Shown: positions 12,705 through 21,394 of the stretch, piece after piece
Numbering within the stretch: the stretch's first letter is position 1
Layout: the number at the start of each line of letters is the position of its first letter
Origin: Deltaproteobacteria bacterium
Lineage (GTDB): Bacteria; Desulfobacterota; Binatia; HRBIN30; JACQVA1
Direction: 5' to 3'
Length of the DNA: 42,826 nucleotides
Assembly (NCBI GenBank): GCA_016210005.1
Contig: JACQVA010000144.1
Location: 1-42,826, forward strand
Program-made: the position numbers and the translations under genes
Notes under the pieces: generated by a model
Told to the model about the DNA's origin: nothing
The model's input: only the letters and a program-made list of their open reading frames with translations
Databases searched by the model: none

Positions 12705-15563
12705 TTACAAGACAGCGGGCGTCAGTACCAACAATCCGAGCAAATCCGGCGGCAACTGCGGCTTCACCGTCAAGCCGCGCACCTTGAGCGAAACCGCTTG
12801 ACGAATGCGGCGATGCGCCTCAGCCAGTGCCTCGGCGCGCTGCTGAATGCGATCGGGCAGCGCGGCTGCGACGCGCGCCCAGCCATCCAAAGCACGGCGC
12901 GTCAGCTCTTGCTTCTCCGCCATCGGAACATTCGCGTCGGGTTGAGCGGCTTCGAGCAATCGCAACCCGTCGTCGTCCGACAACCACGCGGGATTCTCCG
13001 GGACGCCCGACTGCCCGACGACCTGCACCTCCTCGGCCAATAGCGGCGTGCGCTCCGGTTGCTCGACCAAGAAGCGCACGCGCAGCAGATAGAGAGTGGT
13101 GAGCCGCTCGACAGCGCGCGTGCGAATGACTCCACAGCGCGTCGCGCGCGCGGCACCGGCCTTCGTGAGCGCCTCCTCCATCAGGAATTGCGCCAAGGTG
13201 GCGACGAAGCGGTGGTTGCGGCCGAGGTACTCGGCGCCTTCCGGCGTTGGGGAGACGAAGCTGACCGGCCAGTGACCGGACTTGGTCTTCGGCAGGACGA
13301 AGTCGATCGCGGCCGGCAACGTGGCTCGCGCCTCAGGGGTGCCGGCGATTCGAAAGACGTCGGTGCGGCGGTCAGGAGTGATGCTCAGACCAATTCGCTG
13401 CGCTGCGTTCAGCACGAAGCTGCGCACCGCCTCGGGATCACCGAGCACCGCGTCGGTTGCTTCCAACTCGCGCCGAACTTCGTCGGGCTTCAACGCGCGC
13501 TGCGCGAAGCGCGTGCGGTTTTCTTTCTCCCGCGCAGCATCGAGGTCCCAGCGGCGATGCAGGTTGTTCACCTCCGGCAGATCGAAGGCGAGTTGCAGTT
13601 GCTGCGCCGGCGTCTCCCGACCCCGTCGCAAGAACAACGCGTTCAAAACGGCCTGGGTGACCGTCTCGCTTTCTGCGGGCACGGGGACATGTGTGCCGAG
13701 CGTGCGGTGAATCTCGCGTGCCTTGTTCAGCAGAACGTCGAGCACGACGCCATCAACGGGATTCTCCGGACTAAAGAAACGAATTGTCTTGACCGTCGGC
13801 GCTCGTTGTCCGAAGCGATCGACGCGGCCCTCTCGTTGTTCGAGCCGGTTGGGGTTCCACGGTAAGTCATAGTGGAGAGCGGCATTGAAGGCGTCTTGCA
13901 GGTTGATACCTTCGCTGAGGCAGTCGGTCGCGACCAGGACACGGCACTTGTCTTGCGCCAGCTCGTCGATCTTGACGCGCCGCTCGTCATCGCCAAGGGT
14001 GCCGGTCACGGCAACGACACGGACTTCTCTGAACTCGCTGCGCAACGCACGCTGCAAACCGGTCGCGACGTAGTCGGCGGTAGCGATGTACCGGCACCAC
14101 ACGATGGGGTGAAGACCGTTTCGCAGCAACGACGCAACGATCTCAGTGCAACGGGCCAGCTTGGTGTCGGCGGCGTCATGTGTCAGCCGACCCGCAAGAC
14201 GGGCGAGATCACGCAGCTGCCGCCGTTCGGTCTCCGGCAACGTGGCCTCGGCAGATTCAACCGCCGGGGTTGGTGCACCGTCGTTCGGTTGCTCATCAGT
14301 CGGCTCCAACACGTACCGTTGAAACTCGGTCTCTTCGTCCACTTCCAGGCCGCCGTCGTGACGTCTCTCCAGCGCCGCGACGGCAGCAGCGGGGCTCGAC
14401 ATCACGCAGCGGAGCAGTGCGAGCGCAGCCCAGTAGCGGACCCGCTGTTGGCGTCTCGCAAGAGTCTGGCCGGTACGGACCATCTCTGAGCAGAAGCCAT
14501 AGGTCCTTGAGAACAGCTCCCGGTAGCCGGGTGAGAGCGCGTACGGTTCGTCGGCCGGATCGCGGGTCGGAAAGCAGTGCTGACCCTCCCAGTCTCGTTC
14601 GATGTCACGGCGCGTCCGCTGGACAAAGTGGCGCGCCAGCTCGATGCGTTGTGGCTCGGTCAGCTGACCGACCTGCCAATCGGCGAACTCGGGACGCAGG
14701 AGGCTGAGCAGGGACTGAAACGCCGCCTCGACACCGCTGTGCGGCGTCGCCGTCAGCAAAATCACGTGGCGGTTCTGATTCGCAGCCAACTCTTCTACCA
14801 GCTCATGGCGTTGATGCTGAGCGCTCGAATTCGTCGCTGACGCTGAGCCATGGGCTTCGTCCACAATGACCAGCTCGGGGCAATCGAGCAGAAAGAGATG
14901 ACGGTTCCGATCGCTCTTCACGAAGTCAATGCTGGCGACTTGGATCGGATAGTGGCGGTAGATGCTCTCGTTGCTGGTTTTGCGCCGCTCCAGCTGGTTC
15001 ACGGTCCCCGAGCGGATCAGCACCGACTCAAGGCTGAACTTGTCTTGCAGCTCCGTCTGCCATTGCTCGCACAGATACGGCGGGCACAGCACGCACACGC
15101 GCTTGATCTCGCCGCGATCGAGCAACTCGCGAGCAATCAGCAGCGCCTCGATGGTCTTGCCAACGCCAACGTCATCGGCGATGAGCAGCCGAACCGGATC
15201 GAGCCGCAGCGCCATGAGCAAGGGAACGAACTGATACGTGCGTGGACGGATCGAAACGCGACCGAGCGAACGAAATGGCGTCGCGCCTTCCCGCAGCGTC
15301 AACCGCGCCGCCTGCCACAACAGATGCGCCGAGGCCGCGTCGGAGAGATCGTTCACCGTCGGCAGCGGAAAGGTGGCTGGTTGGACGCGTTCTTCCGGGA
15401 TCGTGTAGCCGATCAAGTCGCTGAGCTGCTTCTGCAGGGCGACGATTTCGTCGTCGGCGCCGGTCAGCGGGCGAAGCTGTATCAATTCGGGATTGTCGCT
15501 GGGGAGCAGCACCCAGTCGCGGTTACGGCAACGAACGATCGAGCCGGGGTTCAATGCGCTCAT
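12705..15563 (-). CDS. SNF2-type helicase (DrmD-like)
   Basis: A 952-aa superfamily 2 ATPase. After an N-terminal domain (1-120), the Walker A motif is DDVGVGKT (K136), motif II is V-D-E-A-H-G, and L-L-T-A-T-P-H-S is motif III. The helicase C-terminal lobe has VATDCLSEGINLQDA and REGRVDRFGQ (motifs V and VI). A C-terminal region of about 300 residues resembles no domain I can name. Proteins of this type translocate on double-stranded DNA and partner with adenine methylases in DISARM class 1 (DrmD) and related systems. It follows the RelE gene by 15 bp and precedes the MazEF-like pair. All motifs are intact and I saw no repeat insertions. Confidence 0.85.
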   Translation of the reverse strand: MSALNPGSIVRCRNRDWVLLPSDNPELIQLRPLTGADDEIVALQKQLSDLIGYTIPEERVQPATFPLPTVNDLSDAASAHLLWQAARLTLREGATPFRSLGRVSIRPRTYQFVPLLMALRLDPVRLLIADDVGVGKTIEALLIARELLDRGEIKRVCVLCPPYLCEQWQTELQDKFSLESVLIRSGTVNQLERRKTSNESIYRHYPIQVASIDFVKSDRNRHLFLLDCPELVIVDEAHGSASATNSSAQHQRHELVEELAANQNRHVILLTATPHSGVEAAFQSLLSLLRPEFADWQVGQLTEPQRIELARHFVQRTRRDIERDWEGQHCFPTRDPADEPYALSPGYRELFSRTYGFCSEMVRTGQTLARRQQRVRYWAALALLRCVMSSPAAAVAALERRHDGGLEVDEETEFQRYVLEPTDEQPNDGAPTPAVESAEATLPETERRQLRDLARLAGRLTHDAADTKLARCTEIVASLLRNGLHPIVWCRYIATADYVATGLQRALRSEFREVRVVAVTGTLGDDERRVKIDELAQDKCRVLVATDCLSEGINLQDAFNAALHYDLPWNPNRLEQREGRVDRFGQRAPTVKTIRFFSPENPVDGVVLDVLLNKAREIHRTLGTHVPVPAESETVTQAVLNALFLRRGRETPAQQLQLAFDLPEVNNLHRRWDLDAAREKENRTRFAQRALKPDEVRRELEATDAVLGDPEAVRSFVLNAAQRIGLSITPDRRTDVFRIAGTPEARATLPAAIDFVLPKTKSGHWPVSFVSPTPEGAEYLGRNHRFVATLAQFLMEEALTKAGAARATRCGVIRTRAVERLTTLYLLRVRFLVEQPERTPLLAEEVQVVGQSGVPENPAWLSDDDGLRLLEAAQPDANVPMAEKQELTRRALDGWARVAAALPDRIQQRAEALAEAHRRIRQAVSLKVRGLTVKPQLPPDLLGLLVLTPAVL

Positions 15564-15578
15564 GGGCCGGCATTGCGC

Positions 15579-15839
15579 CTAGCGATAGGCGTCCTTGCGA
15601 TGCCGAACGTGGCTGATATCGATCAGCCGGCGTGCGTCGTCGATTCGGTAAATGATGCGGTACTCCGCGAGGCGAATGCGCCAGAGGTCTTTGGCACCGC
15701 GTAGCTTGCGCACCCCACGCGGCCGTGGGTTGATGGCCAGATCGTCGATCGCCTTCACCAGCCGAGGATGAAGGGCGGCCGGAACGGCATCGAGGTCGCG
15801 CTCGGCTGGGCGCGAAAGGACAACGCGGTAGTCAGTCAC
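15579..15839 (-). CDS. RelE/ParE-family toxin
   Basis: The 86-aa protein begins YRVVLSRPAERDLDAVP and ends with W-R-I-R-L-A-E-Y-R-I-I-Y-R-I-D and H-V-R-H-R-K-D-A-Y, the classic RelE fold signature with the basic catalytic residues near the C-terminus. RelE toxins cut mRNA at the ribosome. It overlaps its antitoxin gene by 8 bp and precedes the SNF2 helicase by 15 bp, so it is probably co-transcribed with the defence genes. Confidence 0.9.
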   Translation of the reverse strand: MTDYRVVLSRPAERDLDAVPAALHPRLVKAIDDLAINPRPRGVRKLRGAKDLWRIRLAEYRIIYRIDDARRLIDISHVRHRKDAYR

Positions 15840-16029
15840 GGCGAGCGTGTTTCTTCAGCAAGCGCTCTCGCACCGTCTTCCAATCGACGCGAGGCTCGCG
15901 CGCGCGGCTTTCTGCCACCATGATGTCGTAGAAATCCTCCCACACTCTACGGTGCCGCTTCAGGTCGATCAGCACCCCCGTGCGATTGCCTTCGGCATCT
16001 GAGACGAACTGCACTCCTCGCAACGTCAT
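15832..16029 (-). CDS. RelB/Phd-like antitoxin
   Basis: The 65-aa protein contains GVQFVSDAEGNRTGVLIDL, typical of short antitoxins that act as RelE partners, followed by helices rich in arginine and glutamate. It overlaps the toxin start by 8 bp. It lies 96 bp after the helicase stop, enough room for its own promoter. Confidence 0.8.
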   Translation of the reverse strand: MTLRGVQFVSDAEGNRTGVLIDLKRHRRVWEDFYDIMVAESRAREPRVDWKTVRERLLKKHARRD

Positions 16030-16125
16030 GTGTACCCTCCGGGCCTGGGCGACATCCTATAGGCTGACTGGCCAACCCGCGCAATTCGAGCGTTCTCATG
16101 TTGCCCTGTGGTGACGTCGTCCCGC

Positions 16126-19100
16126 TCAATTCGAAGCCAGGCCAAACACGTCAGCATGCGCGGCGATCTGCTCCGCGAGGGGGTGGTCATAGCGGATGAC
16201 GATGACGCGATAGCCACGATTGACCAACTCCGTCCGAATCCCCCGGTCACGCGTCACGACCTCCGGTTGATCGTGGACGCTGCCGTCGCAGAACACGCAC
16301 ACGTTGGGCGCATAGAAGAAGTCGGGGATGCAGTTCACCTCTCGAATAGGTCGTTGAGCTTCATCAGGCAGGCGGTGGCGACCGGACGCGAGCGCATCCA
16401 GGAAGCGGCGTTCCAGCTCGGAGCGCGAGTCGGTGAGGGAGCGCAACCAGGCGAGGTGCGCGGCCCAATCGCGCCCACCGAGGCGAGGGAAGGTCACGCT
16501 CGCGGCGAGGTCGAGCAAGTGCTGGCGCACGCGATGGCGGTCGAGCAGGGGTGCTTCGAGTTGGTTGGCGAATGTCATGAGGCATTCGTAGCAGGCGGCC
16601 AAACAGTCCGGTTTCAGATCATTGCCGCTCTCATCGAAATGGCAGCGGGCAAGCGCCTCGCGCGCCACGCGGGCAATCGCATCGGCCTCCTCCACTATGC
16701 GTCGTAGCACACCGGCGCCGCCCTCCGCCGCTTCGTAGAACAGGATGGCACGATGTGCGTCCCTGCCAATACGTTCCGCGGCGAGTTCCGCTTCCTCGAT
16801 CTGGAAGAGCTGCTCGCAGCCGCGTTGCAATGCATACTGCAAGCTGGCTTCAATCTCCGGATCGGCCGTCAGTTCGGTGCGGATCAAGCGAGCGAGCAGC
16901 ACGTTCTGCGTTCCGTGAACCGACAGGCGCACGTTTTCCGTGCGATGCGGACCGGGCGCCGGGCGCCGCCGCGGCGGCGTGTTGGGTGTCACAAGGTCGC
17001 CGCTGTCGAGGTCGATGAGGAATCCCGGCTGTGGCGCGCCGCGCGGGCAATGGTTGATGCGCACTACCGTTGCGGCTGGGCCGAACACCAGGCGCAGCAC
17101 TGCCGTCTCGCGCGTGATAACATCAGCCTCCCATGTGCGCGGCTCACCCCCTTCGGTCGCAAACTCGAAGTGTGTCGTCAGATCGAAGCCACGCCGTCTT
17201 CGCTCCTCTTCATCGCAAGTGATGCGTTCGCGCCGGATCGTGCGGGTGTTGGGCATATCGAGCACCTGCACCAGCTCGCTGTTCGCACCGTCGAAGCGCG
17301 TCGTACAGTAGGGGCAAAGGTCGAGGGCGTCGCCGCAAATCGAACCGCACGTGCGACAGAGTCGCCGCCGCTGCCGCCGATCATCAAGCCCACCCGGCGG
17401 TGATTGGAACCCATTGATCTCGAACTTGGCGCCCTCGTGATAGACGATGTTTCCGGGAGCAAACTCCCGCAGGGCGAGAAAACGTGGGCGGCTGATGTAT
17501 TCGCCATCCCCGCGCCGCACCCAAGCCCGCACCGGCAACGCAGGGAAATTGTAGCCTGGCAGAAAACCCTCGCTGGCGAGATAGCGATAGGGATAGAAAT
17601 CGCTCTCTTCGCGCCGGGTGTTCTGTTGTCGCAGCAGGTTGAGCTGTCGGAGCGCTTCGCCCTGACGGAAGAGCGCTTGCGCTTGCTCTTCGCGGGAGCG
17701 TGCACGCCGCAGGGCGTTCTGGGCGTCGGTGAGCTGGCGGTTGGCGGAACGGTACAACTCACGCCAGCGGTCGAACGCCTCGTCGAATCGGCGCGGAGCG
17801 TCGCGGACGACATCCTCGATCCACGCGTCGCTGAACCAGCCCGTCGCATCCAGCACGGCGCGGTCGGCGGCGAACAGACGCTGGGCAGATGCGACGACTT
17901 GGCGGAAGGCCTGTTGGGAAAGCTGAATCTGCCCGGCTGCGTTGGTGTTGAGCGGGATCGCCGGGTCATCCGTGTCGAGCACCTGTTCCAGGGACTGGCC
18001 GAGTGGAAGTCGCACCGTTGCCAACCACACCGCGTGGACGTGGGCACGTAACAAGTCGGGGTTCGCCAGATCCAGACGCGGTGGGCGAACACTCCCCGCA
18101 ACCATCTCCGCGCGCCGCTGGAAGAAATACTGGTCGTGGCTATTGAGCGATCCGCAGTACGTGAAGATCAAGCCTGGCTGCCCTTCGCGTCCGGCGCGGC
18201 CGCTGCGCTGGGCGTAGTTGGCTGGCGTCGGGGGTACATTGCGCAGGTGGACGAGGTCGAGGTCCTTGATGTCCACGCCAAGTTCCATTGTCGGGGAGCA
18301 GACCATATACGGAAGACGCCGTAGGCCCTCTTGCTCTTTGGTTCGGTCGTTTTCGCTCCAGCTGAAGCGACGCTCGCGGCGTTCGCGCTCGCCTGGCTCG
18401 ACAACCTGCGCGGTATGTTCGCGGGCTTCCAGGGCGGCCAGGGTGCGCCCCGCTTCGCGGTAGAAGTCCTGGAAGAATCGGTTGGCACGCGGCGGTGGCG
18501 GAGTGTAGACCGCACTTGTTGCGCGGCGCGAGTAAAGCGGATCAGGCGGCGGAGGGCTGCCGTCGCCGAGGCACCACAGCAGTCGGCCGGCGTTGAGTTG
18601 CAACACCTGATGGTCATCGACTAGCTCAGAGCGTAGAAAACCTTGGCCGGCGAGCAACGCAACGAATTCCCGCACGAAGCCGGTGTAATTTGCCGTGCTG
18701 AGTTGCGGCTGTCGGCGAAGGTACACGCCGAGAGCGCTGCGCTCGCCCAAGCTGAACGCTTCCACGACTCTGTTTGACTGGCCGAGCAACACGAAACGTT
18801 CCGAGGGTCGCAACTCGTTGGTCTCCGGGTCAAGTCCCCAATACTCGTTGAGGTGCTGGTCGGCGCGGCGGCGGAGTTGCTGCTGCGTGGTCTCTTGGAG
18901 GCACGACGCGGCGATCGCTCGCTTGCGGCGGAAATGATCCAAAACCGTGTGGGTTAACTGCAGGCGTTCGCCCGGTGTCCACGATGCCAGTTGAGGATGA
19001 AAGCTCCAGAGGGTTCCGTCGTCGCAGAGCACGCCGAGCCCGGCGTAGTCGAGGCGCAGCAACCCGACCTGTTCGAGGTTCGGTTGCGTGAAGCGCCAGC

Positions 19101-21210
19101 CCCGGCGGAGGTCCTCATACAGGCGATATTCCGAGAGGTCCGTGAACGCCTGCATGACATCGCGCGCTGCGGGCGAGGTGGGATCGAGGTTACGGTCGCG
19201 GCCGACTTCACGCACGCCCAGGCCGCTCGCAGCGACCACGGCGGCGGCCACCCGATCGAAGGTGAGCTGGCCCTCACGCTGCAACGCCGCATGCAGAGCG
19301 CTGCGCAAGACCGCGACGTGAATGAAATCGTTGAAGTGGCCGGTTTGGAGCGACGCGTCCTGTCGGTTGTCGGTGAACGTCAGCAACTTATTACGAGCGA
19401 CGCCTGTATCACCGGCATGTTGCAGTACGGAGCTGGCGATGACCGTGGTGGCGCTGCTGCGCCCTTCGTTCGTGAGCGTGGCGAGCTTCGTCAGCTCGCT
19501 CTGACGAGCGGTATAGAACTCGCCGCACCCAAGACAGAGGGAGAAGGGCTGTGGTTGGTACCACACCTTGATCGCGCCGTCGCGAACGTCGCTGGCCAAC
19601 GAGCCGTCGGGCGCTACCCACAGCGCAGTCGGCACACGGTCGCGGTACGTGCTCTTCAGGCGACCCCGGCGGTCGCACCAGTCGTCGGGGATGTCCGATT
19701 CGCTCCAGTCGCGCTCATCACGGGCCAGCATGAAGTAGCCGGCGGTGCCCGGAGCGGCGGTCGGATCAACGACGCCTTCCGGATGAGGACGGAAGCGCGG
19801 CGGACTGTCATCGCGCAGCACGTGGTAATAGTCTTGCCCGCACTGCCGGCAAAAGCGGAGTGGCAAGAACACCCGGCCGGCGCCTGCGAATACCTGCCCT
19901 TCGACCGAGAACTCGCGCCGGTCGATTGGCTCTACGGTGGCATAGAGCGCACGCCCTTGCGCGACAAACTGGTGCAGCTTCATCGCGAACGCCCGTCCTT
20001 CTTCCGGCAGGCGAATCCGGCTTCCGCACAGAAGCGCATCCCGCAGCGCTTCCCGGCAACGCGCTTCTTCCACTGCTGAGTCTGTCGCCAGTTGCGACGC
20101 TGCGTCGATGAGCGTTCGCGGTACACGCCGCCGCAACTCGCCGGATGCCTCGGCTTCGAATCCGAGAGCCCGCTCGGCCCAGCGGGCAAGTGGATGCTGA
20201 CGGAAGGCATCGAATTCTCCCGGAAGCGGGCTGCCGATTGTGCCGGCCAGTTCGTCACGCGACGGAGGTTCGCTGCTGCCGGTCGTCAGGGGCTCGATAA
20301 CTTCTTCCACCACGTTGTCCGGTGCGACCAGCTGGCCGAACAAGCGCGTTGCGAAATCCGCGACGGCCTGTCGACGGGCTGGCGGCGAGGCGCTGCGATC
20401 GGACACCATTGTCGCACTCGTGCCGATACACAGCAGATCGGGCCGCGCACAGCGTTCGCGCAAGCGGCGAACGAGCAACGCCACGTCGGCGCCTTGTCGA
20501 CCACGATAGGTGTGCAGCTCGTCGAGCACGAGGAAACGGAGGCTGCGCTCGAGACCGAGCAAGCGGTGGTCTTCAGGACGAACGAGTATCAGCTCGGCCA
20601 TCACGTAGTTCGTCAGGATGATTTGTGGCGGGCGTTGCTGGATTTGCTCGCGCTCCGGGTCGCGCGTCTCGCCGGTGTAGCGCGCGAAGGTGACGGGGAA
20701 GTCGCGGCCGGTGCGGCGCGCAAAGCCCTCGCGCAACGTCTGCAGTGCCTTGAGTTGCGAGTTCACCAAGGCATTCATCGGATAGATCACCAGCGCCGCC
20801 ACGGCGTCGGTTGGCTGACCGGACCGGCACAGGGCATCGACGATCGGAAGAAAGTAGGTGAGGCTCTTGCCGGAGCCAGTGCCACTGGTGACCACGTAGC
20901 TGACCCGGCGCGCTGCAAGCTCCAACGCCGCGCGTTGGTGCTCGTACAAGCGAAACGGTTGCCCGTCGGCGTTTCGAAAGATCTCGCCGCAATCGGAATG
21001 AAGTGCGCCAGTGCGGGCCAGCTCAACCACCGTGGTGTTTCGGCGATATGACGGACTCAGCTGCAGCAGGAAATCCGGCCACAGCCGTGCTTCATCCGCC
21101 AGGGCCTGATCGACGAATGCCCGAGCGCGATCGTCCGCGATCGTGAAGAGCGACCGGACGTAGTCCTGGTAATCACTGAGGACGCTGGCGTGGAGGTCAA
21201 AGACGCTCAT
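16126..21210 (-). CDS. DEAD-type helicase with DUF1998 and C-terminal nuclease-like domain
   Basis: A 1694-aa protein of the YprA/MrfA-like (COG1205) helicase group. Walker A is TSGTGSGKS (108-116) and motif II is D-E-L-H. The second lobe has [20 protein letters not shown] and [11 protein letters not shown]. Zinc-binding pairs F-C-R-Q-C-G, C-L-G-C-G and C-R-T-C-G...C-P-Y-C follow, then DUF1998 with C1536, C1540 and C1543. The last 80 residues have P-D-F-F-Y (1629-1633), V-F-C-D-G-S and [10 protein letters not shown], resembling a Vsr/DUF559-type nuclease fold. DISARM splits helicase and DUF1998 between DrmA and DrmB; here they are one chain. It is the first gene of the defence locus, with a natural start M-S-V-F-D-L. 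Confidence 0.85.
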   Translation of the reverse strand: MSVFDLHASVLSDYQDYVRSLFTIADDRARAFVDQALADEARLWPDFLLQLSPSYRRNTTVVELARTGALHSDCGEIFRNADGQPFRLYEHQRAALELAARRVSYVVTSGTGSGKSLTYFLPIVDALCRSGQPTDAVAALVIYPMNALVNSQLKALQTLREGFARRTGRDFPVTFARYTGETRDPEREQIQQRPPQIILTNYVMAELILVRPEDHRLLGLERSLRFLVLDELHTYRGRQGADVALLVRRLRERCARPDLLCIGTSATMVSDRSASPPARRQAVADFATRLFGQLVAPDNVVEEVIEPLTTGSSEPPSRDELAGTIGSPLPGEFDAFRQHPLARWAERALGFEAEASGELRRRVPRTLIDAASQLATDSAVEEARCREALRDALLCGSRIRLPEEGRAFAMKLHQFVAQGRALYATVEPIDRREFSVEGQVFAGAGRVFLPLRFCRQCGQDYYHVLRDDSPPRFRPHPEGVVDPTAAPGTAGYFMLARDERDWSESDIPDDWCDRRGRLKSTYRDRVPTALWVAPDGSLASDVRDGAIKVWYQPQPFSLCLGCGEFYTARQSELTKLATLTNEGRSSATTVIASSVLQHAGDTGVARNKLLTFTDNRQDASLQTGHFNDFIHVAVLRSALHAALQREGQLTFDRVAAAVVAASGLGVREVGRDRNLDPTSPAARDVMQAFTDLSEYRLYEDLRRGWRFTQPNLEQVGLLRLDYAGLGVLCDDGTLWSFHPQLASWTPGERLQLTHTVLDHFRRKRAIAASCLQETTQQQLRRRADQHLNEYWGLDPETNELRPSERFVLLGQSNRVVEAFSLGERSALGVYLRRQPQLSTANYTGFVREFVALLAGQGFLRSELVDDHQVLQLNAGRLLWCLGDGSPPPPDPLYSRRATSAVYTPPPPRANRFFQDFYREAGRTLAALEAREHTAQVVEPGERERRERRFSWSENDRTKEQEGLRRLPYMVCSPTMELGVDIKDLDLVHLRNVPPTPANYAQRSGRAGREGQPGLIFTYCGSLNSHDQYFFQRRAEMVAGSVRPPRLDLANPDLLRAHVHAVWLATVRLPLGQSLEQVLDTDDPAIPLNTNAAGQIQLSQQAFRQVVASAQRLFAADRAVLDATGWFSDAWIEDVVRDAPRRFDEAFDRWRELYRSANRQLTDAQNALRRARSREEQAQALFRQGEALRQLNLLRQQNTRREESDFYPYRYLASEGFLPGYNFPALPVRAWVRRGDGEYISRPRFLALREFAPGNIVYHEGAKFEINGFQSPPGGLDDRRQRRRLCRTCGSICGDALDLCPYCTTRFDGANSELVQVLDMPNTRTIRRERITCDEEERRRRGFDLTTHFEFATEGGEPRTWEADVITRETAVLRLVFGPAATVVRINHCPRGAPQPGFLIDLDSGDLVTPNTPPRRRPAPGPHRTENVRLSVHGTQNVLLARLIRTELTADPEIEASLQYALQRGCEQLFQIEEAELAAERIGRDAHRAILFYEAAEGGAGVLRRIVEEADAIARVAREALARCHFDESGNDLKPDCLAACYECLMTFANQLEAPLLDRHRVRQHLLDLAASVTFPRLGGRDWAAHLAWLRSLTDSRSELERRFLDALASGRHRLPDEAQRPIREVNCIPDFFYAPNVCVFCDGSVHDQPEVVTRDRGIRTELVNRGYRVIVIRYDHPLAEQIAAHADVFGLASN

Positions 21211-21394
21211 CGGTGGCGCCGACGCACTGTGGATCTCGCGCGTGGGTCACCGACATAGAGCCGAACGGGGGCGGTTTGCAACTCGCGTCCCCATCCGCCT
21301 GCGGTCACGTCTGCCTGAGTGCCGGGTCCCACAGCCTTGCGTGCAGCCACTCTTCGATCAGCAGTCGTGGCGGTGTGCGGGGCATAGCGTCATG
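21211..21394 (-). promoter_or_regulatory. Upstream region of the defence locus, with a micro-ORF remnant
   Basis: This 184-bp gap must hold the promoter of the helicase gene, since the preceding minus-strand gene begins the other side of a large spacer-free block. I cannot point to convincing -35/-10 boxes. A 26-codon minus-strand ORF (21305-21385) includes P-P-R-L-L-I-E-E-W-L, which resembles the first residues of DUF1156 DNA methylases found in other defence islands. It may be a remnant of a lost gene. Confidence 0.3.

Noticed and set aside
5257-21210. BREX system
   Set aside because: No PglZ phosphatase, BrxC ATPase or BrxL is present; two helicases with DUF1998 fit DISARM-like systems better.
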